From: JANRLT01 sp041736895
GTDB taxonomy: Bacteria; Planctomycetota; Planctomycetia; Pirellulales; JALHPA01
Direction of reading: 5' to 3'
Length of the DNA stretch: 64,000 nucleotides
NCBI GenBank assembly: GCA_041736895.1
Contig: JBGSSS010000198.1
Coordinates: forward strand, 1 to 64,000
Shown: piece by piece, positions 49,302 to 58,323 of the stretch
Layout of the letters: the number at the start of each line of letters is the position of its first letter
Numbering within the stretch: position 1 is the stretch's first letter
Program-made: the position numbers and the translations under genes
The notes under the pieces: generated by a model
Database searches by the model: none
What the model was told of the DNA's origin: nothing
What the model saw: the letters and a program-made list of their open reading frames with translations, nothing else

Positions 49302-49991
49302 CTAATTCGCGAGCATCTTGAGCATCGTTTCGGCGACAAGCTTGTTCCCGGCTTCGTTCAAGTGGACACGGTCGCCGGTGAGGATGCCTTTTTCCTTGTC
49401 CTCGGGATTGTTCTCCTTGAGGTGATCGACAAACGCTTTGCGCAGATCGCACAGCGGCAGTTTCAATTCCGCGGCGACCTTACGGCTGATGCCGGCATAC
49501 TCGTCGAGCTTGGCATCGAGTTTATTGGCGCCGGCCTTCTTTTCGCCAATCACCGTCGGGGTACAGAGAATGACCTTGGCGCCGGCGGCGGTGCATTTGC
49601 CGATTACTTCTTTAAGACCCTCTTCGAACTTGTCGGGCAAGGTGCCTTTGGCCGGATCGCTTTGGCCGTGCCAGACATCGTTGATGCCGATGTAAATGAA
49701 AACAATCGTCGGCTTCTTGGCGACGACATCCTTCTCGACGCGCTTTTGTAGGTCCGGCACCTTGTTGCCGCTGATCCCAGCGCCGATGATCTCGATTTCC
49801 AGGTCCTTGTGCTTAGACTGAAGTTCTTCCTTGATCTTGGTGACATAGCCGTTTTTCCCTACGCCGCCCTGGGTGATCGAATCGCCGAGGAAGACGATCC
49901 GTTCGCCCTTCTTGAGCGGCACGAGTTCGTCGGCGGAAGAAACATTCAACAGACCAAAGGTCAACAAAGCGGCACAAGCGACTCGCAACAT
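49302..49991 (-). CDS. Exported SGNH/GDSL hydrolase
   Basis: A 229-residue esterase-fold protein with a signal peptide (MLRVACAALLTFGLLNVSSA). All four SGNH blocks are present: Ser38 in RIVFLGDSITQGG, Gly in IIGAGISGN, Asn in FIYIGINDVWHG, and the Asp/His pair in LTGDRVHLNEAGNKL near the C-terminus. It may remove acyl groups from sugars; relatives in planctomycetes are commonly called G-D-S-L family lipolytic proteins. GAGGAG seven bases before the ATG at 49989-49991 fixes the start. Confidence 0.9.
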   Translation of the reverse strand: MLRVACAALLTFGLLNVSSADELVPLKKGERIVFLGDSITQGGVGKNGYVTKIKEELQSKHKDLEIEIIGAGISGNKVPDLQKRVEKDVVAKKPTIVFIYIGINDVWHGQSDPAKGTLPDKFEEGLKEVIGKCTAAGAKVILCTPTVIGEKKAGANKLDAKLDEYAGISRKVAAELKLPLCDLRKAFVDHLKENNPEDKEKGILTGDRVHLNEAGNKLVAETMLKMLAN

Positions 49992-50147
49992 GATGGCTCC
50001 TCGAAACGGAAAATTGGCAAGCAAACTAAATAGCAAGGGTAGTCACACCCGGTTAGCCCCGACGCGCAGCGGAGGGCTTGCCGTCAGAAAAAATCCAGGA
50101 GCTATGCTTGTACCCGGTGGAGCGCAAGATGTCAATTTTCACAAGTG

Positions 50148-50167
50148 GCTTGGGTCTTAACCCAAGC
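50148..50167. repeat. Palindrome GCTTGGGTCTTAACCCAAGC
   Basis: Near-perfect copy of 43629-43648 with the same 5' neighbour AAGTG. Confidence 0.7.
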
Positions 50168-50266
50168 GAGATGAATCCGTAGTAATGCTCTTCGATTCCA
50201 AGTGCGTTTGAAAGAATCAAGTAGTATAATTAACATTAGTACTCAGACTTTATCAAAGGCGGAAAC

Positions 50267-50563
50267 ATGTTTAACGATCCAAACTCGATTATTCCATACA
50301 TTCCAATTCAGGTGGCTAAATCACTATCACCGAGACAGCAGTCGGCATTAGCGATGTTTCTGTCTTCTGAGGCCATGCGAATCTCGAAACGAACCATAGC
50401 AGCATTAAACCCAGAATTCACGGAACGAGAAATCGCCCATAAATTCGTCGAGATCCACTACGGCAAAGAGCTTGCCGATGGGATGCGCGAGTGGGAAAAA
50501 ACGAGAGCCGCTGCCCGAAACACCGACAGCTCAGAACTTTCGGATAACACTGGCTCCAACTGA
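50267..50563 (+). CDS. Small protein of unknown function
   Basis: A 98-residue soluble protein (MFNDPNSIIPYIPIQVAKSL...). A helical part SPRQQSALAMFLSSEAMRIS and TEREIAHKFVEIHYGKELAD is followed by a polar tail (RNTDSSELSDNTGSN). No family recognised. TATAAT at 50226-50231 would be a -10 element about 35 bases upstream of the ATG, but no matching -35 is seen at 17 bases. A hairpin at 50581-50613 follows the stop, so the gene looks like a single transcription unit. Confidence 0.55.
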   Translation: MFNDPNSIIPYIPIQVAKSLSPRQQSALAMFLSSEAMRISKRTIAALNPEFTEREIAHKFVEIHYGKELADGMREWEKTRAAARNTDSSELSDNTGSN

Positions 50564-50580
50564 CCGGACTCGACGCGCGC

Positions 50581-50613
50581 AAAAAAACACCGTGGCGATG
50601 AACCACGGTGTTT
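50581..50613 (+). terminator. Terminator-like hairpin
   Basis: A-tract, AACACCGTGG, loop CGATGAA, CCACGGTGTT, then TC. Follows the small gene by 18 bases. Confidence 0.65.
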
Positions 50614-50706
50614 CGGAGAGCGAATCGTGCGGCGAGAGCACGCGGGTTGGAAGTGCCCGCGGGTGGACAATTGGGAGAGATTCAACGAATCTGGTCCCAG
50701 TGTACG

Positions 50707-50729
50707 CCCTCGCTAACGCGTCGGGTTGT
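50707..50729. repeat. Dispersed repeat CCCTCGCTAACGCGTCGGG
   Basis: Matches 8000-8021 and, inverted, 1293-1315. It ends at the stop codon of the regulator gene. Confidence 0.55.
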
Positions 50730-51301
50730 TAGACCAGTTCCTTGCGGGAACTGATCAGTGTCTTGAGACGTTCGGCGAGCAGGGCTGCGTCGAACGGCTT
50801 CTTGAATGTTTCGTTGATCGTCGAACGATCGAAGCTGGTCGAGCTGCCGTCATCGGGCAACAGCGCGATCAGGATCGTGTCCGAGTATTCCGCATTGCGG
50901 CGGAGGTTCTGACAGATTTGCAGAGCTTCGATCCGGCCGATCGAGAAGTCCACAATGATGCAGTCAGGGTGGAAGCTTTCGGCTTGGATGCCGGCTTCGA
51001 AGCCGCTGGCGGCCACGGCCACCTTGAACGACTTCTCCATCGGCAATTGGCGCTTCAGGTTCTCGATCAAGACCGTGTCTTGACCGACGACCAGCACCTT
51101 GGCCATGGCTTCGTCTTCGAGATCGCCCAGGGGCATCCCGTGTTCCTTGAGGAACTTGATCAGATATTCGCGGGGAATCCGGCGGTCTTGCGAACCGGGA
51201 ATCCGATAACCGCGGAGGCGGCCCGAGTCGAACCATTTGCTTACGGTCCGGGGGGCAACCTTACAGATCTTGGCGACCTGTCCAGTAGTGAAAACCTTCA
51301 T
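50729..51301 (-). CDS. HTH plus atypical receiver-domain regulator
   Basis: A 190-residue protein. Residues 1-55 form a MerR/excisionase-type winged helix: VFTTGQVAKICKVAPRTVSK, then the wing GRLRGYRIPGSQDRRIP. Residues 68-185 form a CheY-like receiver with Asp118 as phosphoacceptor (CIIVDFSIG) and Lys168 in ETFKKPFD; but the usual first acidic pair is Gly73-Gln74 (VLVVGQDT), so metal binding and phosphorylation may be weak or absent. The domain order (DNA binding first) is unusual for response regulators. The ATG at 51299-51301 with GGAGAG upstream is preferred over the longer frame to 51379. No histidine kinase is near. Confidence 0.78.
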   Translation of the reverse strand: MKVFTTGQVAKICKVAPRTVSKWFDSGRLRGYRIPGSQDRRIPREYLIKFLKEHGMPLGDLEDEAMAKVLVVGQDTVLIENLKRQLPMEKSFKVAVAASGFEAGIQAESFHPDCIIVDFSIGRIEALQICQNLRRNAEYSDTILIALLPDDGSSTSFDRSTINETFKKPFDAALLAERLKTLISSRKELV

Positions 51302-52070
51302 CGCAGGCTCTCCGTGTCTTCTTCCAAATTGTTTTTGCGGGAGTGATCGTCGCCATTGGCCAAGCGACAAACACATCATCGGCTCCTAGGCGCGGTTGCG
51401 ACTTCCCTGCGGGGGGAAACGCGGATGTCCACTGCGGGGGCAGTTTCGATCACCATGCCAACTGGGTAAGAGCTGACGAAAAATGCTTCTCTCGGGCCGT
51501 GGTCTGATCCCTCTGACCCGCGCCACTTATCGACACATCGTCACACCGGTGATCCAGGCTTTGGGGATAATCGAAGCGGGAGGAAGTTTCGTTACAACCT
51601 CGGCTCGACTCGATCCCTACAACCGTCACAGTCGTTGCCAACCATCACGGCAACGCTGCGGACACCTGTGCGACCAACTTGGAAGTTCAATCGAGAGAGC
51701 GCGTCCCGTGACGCCCGACACTCCGTTTGGCAGGACCCCCCTGCAGCTTGGCTCTTGACGGGGCATTCGTTTGGTCTGCTCGAAAGCAGAGGGAGCGAAT
51801 TCGTCGCCAGCGCAAACCTTCCGTAAGTTACTTTCGATTCTTCGGGGGGGAGGACTTTAAGGAGATTCGCGTATTATGCGGCTTGCAACGAAAAGCCCGG
51901 TATTTGCGGCGTTTTCACGGCGTTGTTCGGCGATATTTTTCCTACGGTGTGGGTTCGCGCTTGGTTCAGTGGGGTGTTGCTAGCGAGAAAATCGTTGGCA
52001 TTTCGCTGAAGTTTTGGGGAGAATTTGAAGCAACGTTATTGAATCGATTGTTCGACAAGGAATTCGTCTC
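51302..52070. other. Long gap without a supported gene
   Basis: About 770 bases. Several open frames (for example 51727-52074 on the plus strand, overlapping the next start) show no protein-like pattern or ribosome site. A run of GGGGGG-rich sequence at 51845-51855 and GGGGAATT are the only notable tracts. An RNA gene is possible but no clear fold was found. Confidence 0.35.
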
Positions 52071-52781
52071 ATGAAAATCATTGCTCCCTGCAAGTCATCT
52101 TCGCTGTTAGTAGTCTGCATTGGCACGATGCTTATAGTTCAATCATTGCACGCCGCCGAGCCAACGGAGGCCGAGATCAAAGCATTGATCGAGCAATTGG
52201 CGTCGCCGAATGCAGCCCCCAAAGTGCAAGGTCCAGATGCTGTGTATCCAAAGAATTACGACAAAAAAGCACAAGCAAAAGTTTGGGAAGCTTATCGTAA
52301 ATTGGAAAAGCTTGGACCAATCGCACTTGAACAACTTGCTCAAAATATTGATGACGAGCGATACAGTCTCACGGGTGATGGCGGAGCAGCTGATGATAAT
52401 TTTAATGTCGGTTTCCTTTGTCGCTGGATTCTGGAGCAACAGATTTGCCCGTTTGAAAAAACTGTATATGGCGAAGGATATACACGCGGGCACCCCCAGA
52501 ACCGTGTCGTCGAAGGTCTGCGTGGCAAACCTCCTCTGCGGCCAGATTTCATCAGCTATCTCAGCAAAAATCCAGAACAAGCTAAACAATGGGCTAAAAG
52601 AGCGCGGATGATGGATTTGCGACTTATCCAACTATCTGCATTAGAATGGATGATCGCCGAAGAAGAAAAAGATCCCAAAACTTACGATGAAGTAGAGCGA
52701 ACAGCACTCAAGGTATTGCAAAGAGAAATGGCATGGTCAAACTCAGCGCTGCATTCCAAGAAGTGGTTTCTATCTAAGTAA
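52071..52781 (+). CDS. Exported protein of unknown function
   Basis: A 236-residue protein with a Sec signal peptide (cleavage after ...VQSLHA in LIVQSLHAAEPTEAE). The mature part is helical: IKALIEQLASPNAAP, AQAKVWEAYRKLEKLGPIAL and RLIQLSALEWMIAEEEKD. It resembles HEAT-like repeat proteins in its helix-turn-helix rhythm, but no motif is strong. AAGGA nine bases before ATG. Base composition is lower in GC than neighbours, which could point to transfer or to weak selection. Confidence 0.6.
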   Translation: MKIIAPCKSSSLLVVCIGTMLIVQSLHAAEPTEAEIKALIEQLASPNAAPKVQGPDAVYPKNYDKKAQAKVWEAYRKLEKLGPIALEQLAQNIDDERYSLTGDGGAADDNFNVGFLCRWILEQQICPFEKTVYGEGYTRGHPQNRVVEGLRGKPPLRPDFISYLSKNPEQAKQWAKRARMMDLRLIQLSALEWMIAEEEKDPKTYDEVERTALKVLQREMAWSNSALHSKKWFLSK

Positions 52782-52884
52782 GCGGTTTCAAGTGAACCCT
52801 ACGGCTCATTCCGCTCTCTCTAGGATTTCAGTATCCTGAGACATTAACTGCTGGGGCAAATCACATACTCATATTACACTGCGA

Positions 52885-53703
52885 ATGTCCGTCCGGCCCG
52901 ACAATCTTGATCTTGGCGAGGTGCCGGATGATGAGACGCTTGAAGCAGCTGTCGTAGCCGCGATTCCTGCTGAGCCGGGGCGACGTAGCGAACTCCGCGA
53001 AGGCCTCCGCGCCAGCATTCCCGTCATCATTGCTTCATCGCCGTTCGGTTTGCTGTTCGGAGCCAAGGCCGTCGAGCAGGGGATGAGTGTTGGCGAGGCG
53101 ACGCTGTTCAGCGCCGCGGTTTACGGCGGCGCGAGTCAGATGGTGGGGCTCGATCTGTTTGGAGAGCGGGTCGCGCCGTGGCTGATCGTGTTGTCGATCT
53201 TCGCGGTCAATTTTCGGCATGTGCTTTATTCGGCCGCCGTGGGCCAAAAAATCGCGCACTGGCCGTTCTTGGAACAGATGTTCGCGTTCTTTTTTCTCGT
53301 TGATCCGCAGTACGCCGAAAGCGAACGCCGCGCGGCATCGGGCCGCACGCTGACATTTGTCTGGTATTTGTGCATGGCGCTGCCGGTCTATGTGCTCTGG
53401 ATCGCCAGTGCGGCGATTGGCGGGACGTTTGGCAAGCTGATCACCAATCCCGAAGCGATTGGGCTCGATTACTTGCTGCCGATTTATTTCCTCAGCCTCG
53501 TGATGGGCTTTCGCAAGCGGCCATTGTGGTTGCCGTTGGTGTTGGTCAGCGGCGGTGTGGCTTTGCTCGCGGTGAAATATGTCGGCTCGCCTTGGCATGT
53601 TTCGATCGGTGCCGCGGCAGGGATTCTTTTCGCCGCGCTGATGCCGCCAAAAGAAAGCGAAGAAGCGCAGCCCACAGAGAATCCCACACAGGAACCGGCA
53701 TGA
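52885..53703 (+). CDS. azlC: AzlC-family branched-chain amino acid exporter subunit
   Basis: Large subunit of the AzlCD/YgaZH-type exporter. 272 residues with 7-8 hydrophobic segments after a polar N-terminus of about 35 residues. Family landmarks: IPVIIASSPFGLLFGAKAVE, AAVYGGASQMVGLDLF (GASQ block), VNFRHVLYSA and FFFLVDPQYAESE. It overlaps azlD by four bases (ATGA), confirming the pair. Translated together with azlD; function is export of valine, leucine, isoleucine or toxic analogues, with some uncertainty in substrate. Confidence 0.92.
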   Translation: MSVRPDNLDLGEVPDDETLEAAVVAAIPAEPGRRSELREGLRASIPVIIASSPFGLLFGAKAVEQGMSVGEATLFSAAVYGGASQMVGLDLFGERVAPWLIVLSIFAVNFRHVLYSAAVGQKIAHWPFLEQMFAFFFLVDPQYAESERRAASGRTLTFVWYLCMALPVYVLWIASAAIGGTFGKLITNPEAIGLDYLLPIYFLSLVMGFRKRPLWLPLVLVSGGVALLAVKYVGSPWHVSIGAAAGILFAALMPPKESEEAQPTENPTQEPA

Positions 53704-53993
53704 CGACGACCGTTGGAATTATTCTCGCGGCCGGCTGCGCGACGTACCTGACCCGCTGCGGCGGGCATTTGGTGCTGTCACGTTTCCGCAGCATCCCCCC
53801 GCGCGTGCAAGCCGCGCTTGATGCGGTCCCGGCCGCGGTGTTGACGACACTCATCGCGCCATATCTACTGAAGGCCGGCCCCGCGGAAGCCGGCGCGCTC
53901 GTCGCTGGAGTTCTGATCTCACTACGCGGCGGGTTGATGACGACGTTTCTTGGGGCGACGGCGATCTTGATCGCACTCCGTAACACGTTGTAG
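53700..53993 (+). CDS. azlD: AzlD-family subunit
   Basis: Small partner of AzlC: 97 residues, four membrane spans. CATYLTRCGGHLVLSRF (the TYxxR block), the P-P-R-V-x-x-A-L loop, VPAAVLTTLIAPYL and a C-terminal repeat of hydrophobic segments are typical. ATG inside the azlC stop. The operon ends here; an inverted repeat follows directly. Confidence 0.9.
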   Translation: MTTTVGIILAAGCATYLTRCGGHLVLSRFRSIPPRVQAALDAVPAAVLTTLIAPYLLKAGPAEAGALVAGVLISLRGGLMTTFLGATAILIALRNTL

Positions 53994-54005
53994 GCCGCAA
54001 GAGAA

Positions 54006-54313
54006 AAATGCAAATGCGATTCTGCCGCAAAGAAAGCAAAAATAACAAAGAAGAGACTTTAAAATTTCCCGGAGCGAGGTATTTGAAGGTTGGAATAATA
54101 GATGCTTAACACTTACCAGCCAATTTAGAAAATGTATTTGCCAAATAAGAACGTACTCCGGGGACACAGGCAGAAGAATGTTTCTGAACCATTCTCTTGC
54201 CTTCATTTCTGCCAATCGCTAGCGAGCGAAAAAACTTAGGCGTAAAGCATTGTAAACAGAGTCTTTTGCATTTCTTTGCTTTTTTTGTTTTCTTTGCGGC
54301 AAAATTGCATTTA
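54006..54313. repeat. Inverted repeat with GCCGCAAAGAAAGC arms, enclosing a second element
   Basis: Outer arms: TGCCGCAAAGAAAGCAAAAA (from 54022) and TGCTTTTTTTGTTTTCTTTG...CGGCAAAATTGCATTT ending at the smc stop. They are copies of the 49169-49295 element. Inside lies an AGGCAGAAGAATG hairpin (54168-54213), the third member of the 3847/24185 family. So one repeat class is nested in another. No coding sequence is supported in the gap. Confidence 0.75.
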
Positions 54314-57300
54314 AGCCGCGTCGCTTTCGGCGTCGGCTTGCTTTTGCGCCGTGATCCGGATTTCGCCGTTGTCGCTGACGTCTTCGAAACGGACGGAGAC
54401 GCGTTTGCTGATGCCGGACTCTTGCATCGTGACGCCGTAGAGCGTCTGGCCGCAGGCCATTGTCTTTTTGGAGTGCGTCACGACGATGAACTGCGTCCAG
54501 TTCAAGAACTCGCGCAGCACGCCGACGAATCGCTCGATGTTTGCTTCGTCGAGCGCTGCATCGACTTCGTCGAGAACGCAGAACGGGCTCGGGCGGCTGC
54601 GGAAAATCGAAAGCAGCAGCGCGACGCAGGTCAGCGTCTTTTCACCGCCGCTGAGGAGCGAGATATTGCGCGGTTCCTTGCCCGGCGGGCGGGCGACGAT
54701 TTCGATGCCGCTTTCGAGGATGTCCATTCCTTCTTCGAGAATGATATCCGCGCGGCCGCCGCCGAACAGTTTGCGGAACAGCGATTGAAAATGTTCTTTG
54801 ACCTGTTCCAGCGTTTCAATAAATAGCCGTCGACTGTCGGCGTTGATCTTGTGGATGATCTGCTCGAGCGAGGCCTTGGCTTTGCTGAGGTCTTGAAACT
54901 GCGTGCTCAGGTTTTCGTAGCGCCCTTCAAGCTCATCAGCTTCTTGCAACGCTTCCAGATTCACCCCGCCAAGGTTCGTCAGCTTGCGGCGCAGGTCATT
55001 GATCTCTTCGTCAACCGCGGTGCGCTCGCGAGCTTCTTCCTCGGTAGGGGCCAAGTTGTGCTGCGAGAGTTCGATCTGATAATCTTCGCGCAATCGATCT
55101 TCGAGTGTCGCTCGTTCGAGGCGTAATGTTTCGGCGGCGAGTTCGCGCATGTGAAGTTTTTCTTCGATCTTGCGGGCTTTCGCGCGGGAACGCTGAGCTT
55201 CTTGCTGCAAGGTAAGCCGCTCTTGCCGCAACGCTTCGCGCTCGGCGATCCAGCCACTCGTCTCGCCGGAAAAGGCCTCTTTTTCCAGGTAAAGATGCGC
55301 CAGTTGCTGTTCTGCCGCGAGGATCGCCCCTTCGGCCGCATCGATGCGCTGCGTCGTCGCAACGACTTGGTCGCGGAGTTCCGTCAGGCCGCGCTGGCGT
55401 TCCATCCGGTCGGATTCGAACTGCCGCAACTGCCGTGACAAGTTCTCCACCTGCTGCTCACTGCGGGCCAACTCGACTTTCACGCCGAGGGCTTCGCGAT
55501 TGCGCGTCTGGCGGGCTTCTTCGAGTTGATCGAGCCGGCGGCTGTTTTCCTGCGCACGCGCTTCGGCTTGCGCAAGAGCGAGTTGCAACTGGTCTAAACG
55601 AGTGCGTGCCAGAGTGCGCGTTTGGATCACTTGTTGGCTTTGCTCGGCCGCGGAACTCGCGTCGCTGCTTAGGGCGCGGTACTGTTCGTCGAGTTGACGA
55701 TGCCGTTGTTCTTCGGCACTTGCACGCGAGCGAATTTCAGAAAGTTGCTGATCCGCGGCGCGGGACTCGGTTTCGATTTTGTGCGTTTCGGCTTCGTACG
55801 CCGCGAGTTGTTCTTCGAGCGACTTGCCTTGGGCTGTCAGCTGTGTCAACGCGTTTTCTTGAGTGGCGAGGTCGGACTTCAACGCCCGCAATTCGCTGCG
55901 CCGCGAGATCAAACCGCTGGCCGCCGCGGTTTGCCCGACGCTGATCGCGCCATGCGGCCAGACGATTTCACCGCGTTTGGTCACGAGCTTCGGCAGCGCG
56001 ACAGGGTCTGCCGGTAGATTGGAACGAGTGACGTAACTGCTCGGGTGTGCTACGCCGGTCAAGACAATCGAGAGCTCGCTGTTTTGGTCAGGCTCGCTAC
56101 GTTCGACTCCGGCCACCCTGTAACTTTGTTCCGCACCGGTCGCTTGCTCACGCAGCCAATCCCGCCGCAATTGCAGGGCGGTGGCTAAATCTTCGACGAG
56201 CCATGTGTTGGCGAGCAACCGCTGCGCCAGGCCGCGATGCTCCGGCGCACTTTCAACCAACCGGTCTAGCGGCCCGATGACGCCAGGCGTTTCGGAGCGA
56301 AGCAAAAACTCGGCGGCCAAGGTTGGTGCGATGCTGTGTTGGGAATCGAGCGGCAAGAATGTCACCCGGCCTTGCCAGGATGCCGCCGCTTCCGCGAGTT
56401 GTTCCTCAAATGCAGTCGTTGATTCAAAAATCAGACTTTGCGAGTCGCCGGCCAGCACCGCTTCGAGAATCGGCGCGTATTCGATGCTGGTTTGCAACAA
56501 ATCGGCGACCATTCCTCGCACCGCCCCGAACGGTCCGTTGGGTTCGTTGGCCGCGAGTTGCAGGACGCTCTTCACGCCCGCATCCACGCCTTCGAGTTGG
56601 GCTTCCCATTCCGAGAGCAGAGCAGCGCGGGCGGATTGCCGCGCGTGGGTTTCTTGTTGTTGGGCCAGCTCACGCTGTTGCTGGGCGAGCGCTTTGCGAG
56701 TTTCATTCAAGCGCTGCCGCGCGGCGACAAGTTCCTGCTGCAGCGCGTGCGATGCTTCGACGGACTTGGTGCGCTCCAGTTGCAATTCAGCAAAGGCGGC
56801 CTGCGATTGCTCGCGTTGACTGGCGATTTCCGCCAGACGCCGCAAGCATTTCTCGCGGCGTTCTTCGCTGCGGGCCAGTTGGGCTTCGAGAGCCGAGATC
56901 TCATTGGCGAGCGCCGCACCCGCTCGCATTTGCTCCAGGTAGCTCGTGCGCTGCTGTTCATTTTCGGCACGGAGTTGGTCAGCTTGGTGATTTAGCGTCG
57001 TCAGCGAGCGCTCTTCATCGGCCAGGCGCTGGCGCAATTCACGTTGCTTAGCGGCCGCGGTTTCCAGGGCTTCGCGGCTTTCGACGATCGTGCCATCGAG
57101 GTCGCCGGCCTTGGTCGAGAGCGTGATTGCTTGGCGACGATCGCGGCCGAGAACTTCGGCCAAATCGTGTGCGCGGCCGCGGTCAAGTTCGACGTGCGCC
57201 TCGAGCGAGAGGATCTGCTCGCGGTTCTTCGTGACGCGATACTCCACTTCGCGCAGCGATTCTTCGAGTGTCTCGGATTGCCGTTCGATCTCGGCGGCGC

Positions 57301-58099
57301 GGCGTTCGCCTTGATCGGCGATCGTGTTGAGTCCTTGCACCTCGTTGCGCAGCGCTTGCAGCTCAGTAGTTGCCGAATTGAGCTTTTCGCTCAACTCTTG
57401 CCAATCAACCGCCGCGACTTGCGTGCGTAGGGCTTGCAATCGGTCGGCGTATTCCTGGTAACGGCGCGCCTTGGTCGCCTGCATGCGCACGGATTTCAAG
57501 CGATTGCCGACTTCGTCCACGATATCCGAAAGCCGCAGCAGGTTCTGGTCCACGCGCTCCAAGCGCCGTTGGCATTCGAGCTTCTTCGCCTTGAATCGGC
57601 TGATCCCCGCCGCTTCTTCGAAGATTAGCCGGCGATCCTTGGGCGAGGATTGCAACAGCACATCGACCTTGCCCTGCTCGATGACGCTGTACGCTTCGGT
57701 CGCGACGCCGGTGCCGGCGAAAAGATCTTTGATGTCGCGCAGCCGGCTGGGTTGCCGATTGATTAGGTATTCACCCTCGCCGCTCCGATACACGCGGCGC
57801 GTGATCGTGACCTCTGGTTGATCGAGCCCGAGCTTGTTGTCGCGATTGTCAAAGGTGAGCGACACCTCGGCCATGTTCGTTGGCTTGCGGCTGGCCGAGC
57901 CGTTGAAGATAACGTCGACCATCTCCTTGCCGCGGAGACTCTTGACACTCTGCTCGCCGAGCACCCATTTGATCGCGTCGACGATATTCGACTTGCCCGA
58001 GCCGTTGGGGCCGACGACAACGGTGATGCCCGGCGGAAATTCGAAGCGGGTCTTGTCCGCGAAGCTCTTGAAGCCGATGAGTTCCAGGGCTTTGAGCAT
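54311..58099 (-). CDS. smc: Chromosome segregation protein SMC
   Basis: 1,262 residues, complete. N-terminal ATPase half with Walker A GPNGSGKS at residues 30-37 (after MLKALELIGFKSFADKTR), two long coiled coils with many Glu/Gln/Arg heptads, a hinge in the middle (FGAVRGMVADLLQTSIEYAP, VTFLPLD), and the C-terminal half with signature LSGGEKTLTCVALLLSIF at about 1147 and Walker B VLDEVDAALDEANI. Condenses and helps segregate chromosomes together with ScpA/ScpB, which are not in the window. ATG at 58097-58099. Confidence 0.96.
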   Translation of the reverse strand: MLKALELIGFKSFADKTRFEFPPGITVVVGPNGSGKSNIVDAIKWVLGEQSVKSLRGKEMVDVIFNGSASRKPTNMAEVSLTFDNRDNKLGLDQPEVTITRRVYRSGEGEYLINRQPSRLRDIKDLFAGTGVATEAYSVIEQGKVDVLLQSSPKDRRLIFEEAAGISRFKAKKLECQRRLERVDQNLLRLSDIVDEVGNRLKSVRMQATKARRYQEYADRLQALRTQVAAVDWQELSEKLNSATTELQALRNEVQGLNTIADQGERRAAEIERQSETLEESLREVEYRVTKNREQILSLEAHVELDRGRAHDLAEVLGRDRRQAITLSTKAGDLDGTIVESREALETAAAKQRELRQRLADEERSLTTLNHQADQLRAENEQQRTSYLEQMRAGAALANEISALEAQLARSEERREKCLRRLAEIASQREQSQAAFAELQLERTKSVEASHALQQELVAARQRLNETRKALAQQQRELAQQQETHARQSARAALLSEWEAQLEGVDAGVKSVLQLAANEPNGPFGAVRGMVADLLQTSIEYAPILEAVLAGDSQSLIFESTTAFEEQLAEAAASWQGRVTFLPLDSQHSIAPTLAAEFLLRSETPGVIGPLDRLVESAPEHRGLAQRLLANTWLVEDLATALQLRRDWLREQATGAEQSYRVAGVERSEPDQNSELSIVLTGVAHPSSYVTRSNLPADPVALPKLVTKRGEIVWPHGAISVGQTAAASGLISRRSELRALKSDLATQENALTQLTAQGKSLEEQLAAYEAETHKIETESRAADQQLSEIRSRASAEEQRHRQLDEQYRALSSDASSAAEQSQQVIQTRTLARTRLDQLQLALAQAEARAQENSRRLDQLEEARQTRNREALGVKVELARSEQQVENLSRQLRQFESDRMERQRGLTELRDQVVATTQRIDAAEGAILAAEQQLAHLYLEKEAFSGETSGWIAEREALRQERLTLQQEAQRSRAKARKIEEKLHMRELAAETLRLERATLEDRLREDYQIELSQHNLAPTEEEARERTAVDEEINDLRRKLTNLGGVNLEALQEADELEGRYENLSTQFQDLSKAKASLEQIIHKINADSRRLFIETLEQVKEHFQSLFRKLFGGGRADIILEEGMDILESGIEIVARPPGKEPRNISLLSGGEKTLTCVALLLSIFRSRPSPFCVLDEVDAALDEANIERFVGVLREFLNWTQFIVVTHSKKTMACGQTLYGVTMQESGISKRVSVRFEDVSDNGEIRITAQKQADAESDAA

Positions 58100-58214
58100 G
58101 ACGGCGGGACGAGAGACACGTGGAGAGAGACGCCCGCGGGATGCTGCGGGGAACGATCTCTTTTAGTGTACTTGCGCCAACTCGAAAAGTTTAGAGCGAT
58201 ATCGTGTCATTTAG

Positions 58215-58309
58215 CCCCCGGTCAATGACCGGGGGAGCAAATGCCGAGTTTGCGTAATCGTACAAGACGTAAAAGCTTCCTGATTCTACCGACTTGCAGA
58301 GCAAGTCGG
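58215..58309. repeat. Two palindromes between smc and the FlgI-like gene
   Basis: CCCCCGGTCAATGACCGGGGG (58215-58235) and CCGACTTGCAGAGCAAGTCGG (58289-58309). The first shares the core GGTCAATGACC-type with 48081-48103; different stems, similar length. Upstream of smc, so they could also affect its transcript. Confidence 0.65.
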
Positions 58310-58323
58310 CTACTCTGGGCAAG

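Noticed and set aside
51727..52074. Plus-strand frame whose stop overlaps the start of the next gene (ATGA)
   Set aside because: The overlap is tempting, but the translation is Arg/Phe-rich without any recognisable pattern, lacks a ribosome site and the next gene has its own AAGGA.
55151..57821. Several plus-strand frames across smc
   Set aside because: All are antisense shadows of the coiled-coil coding sequence.
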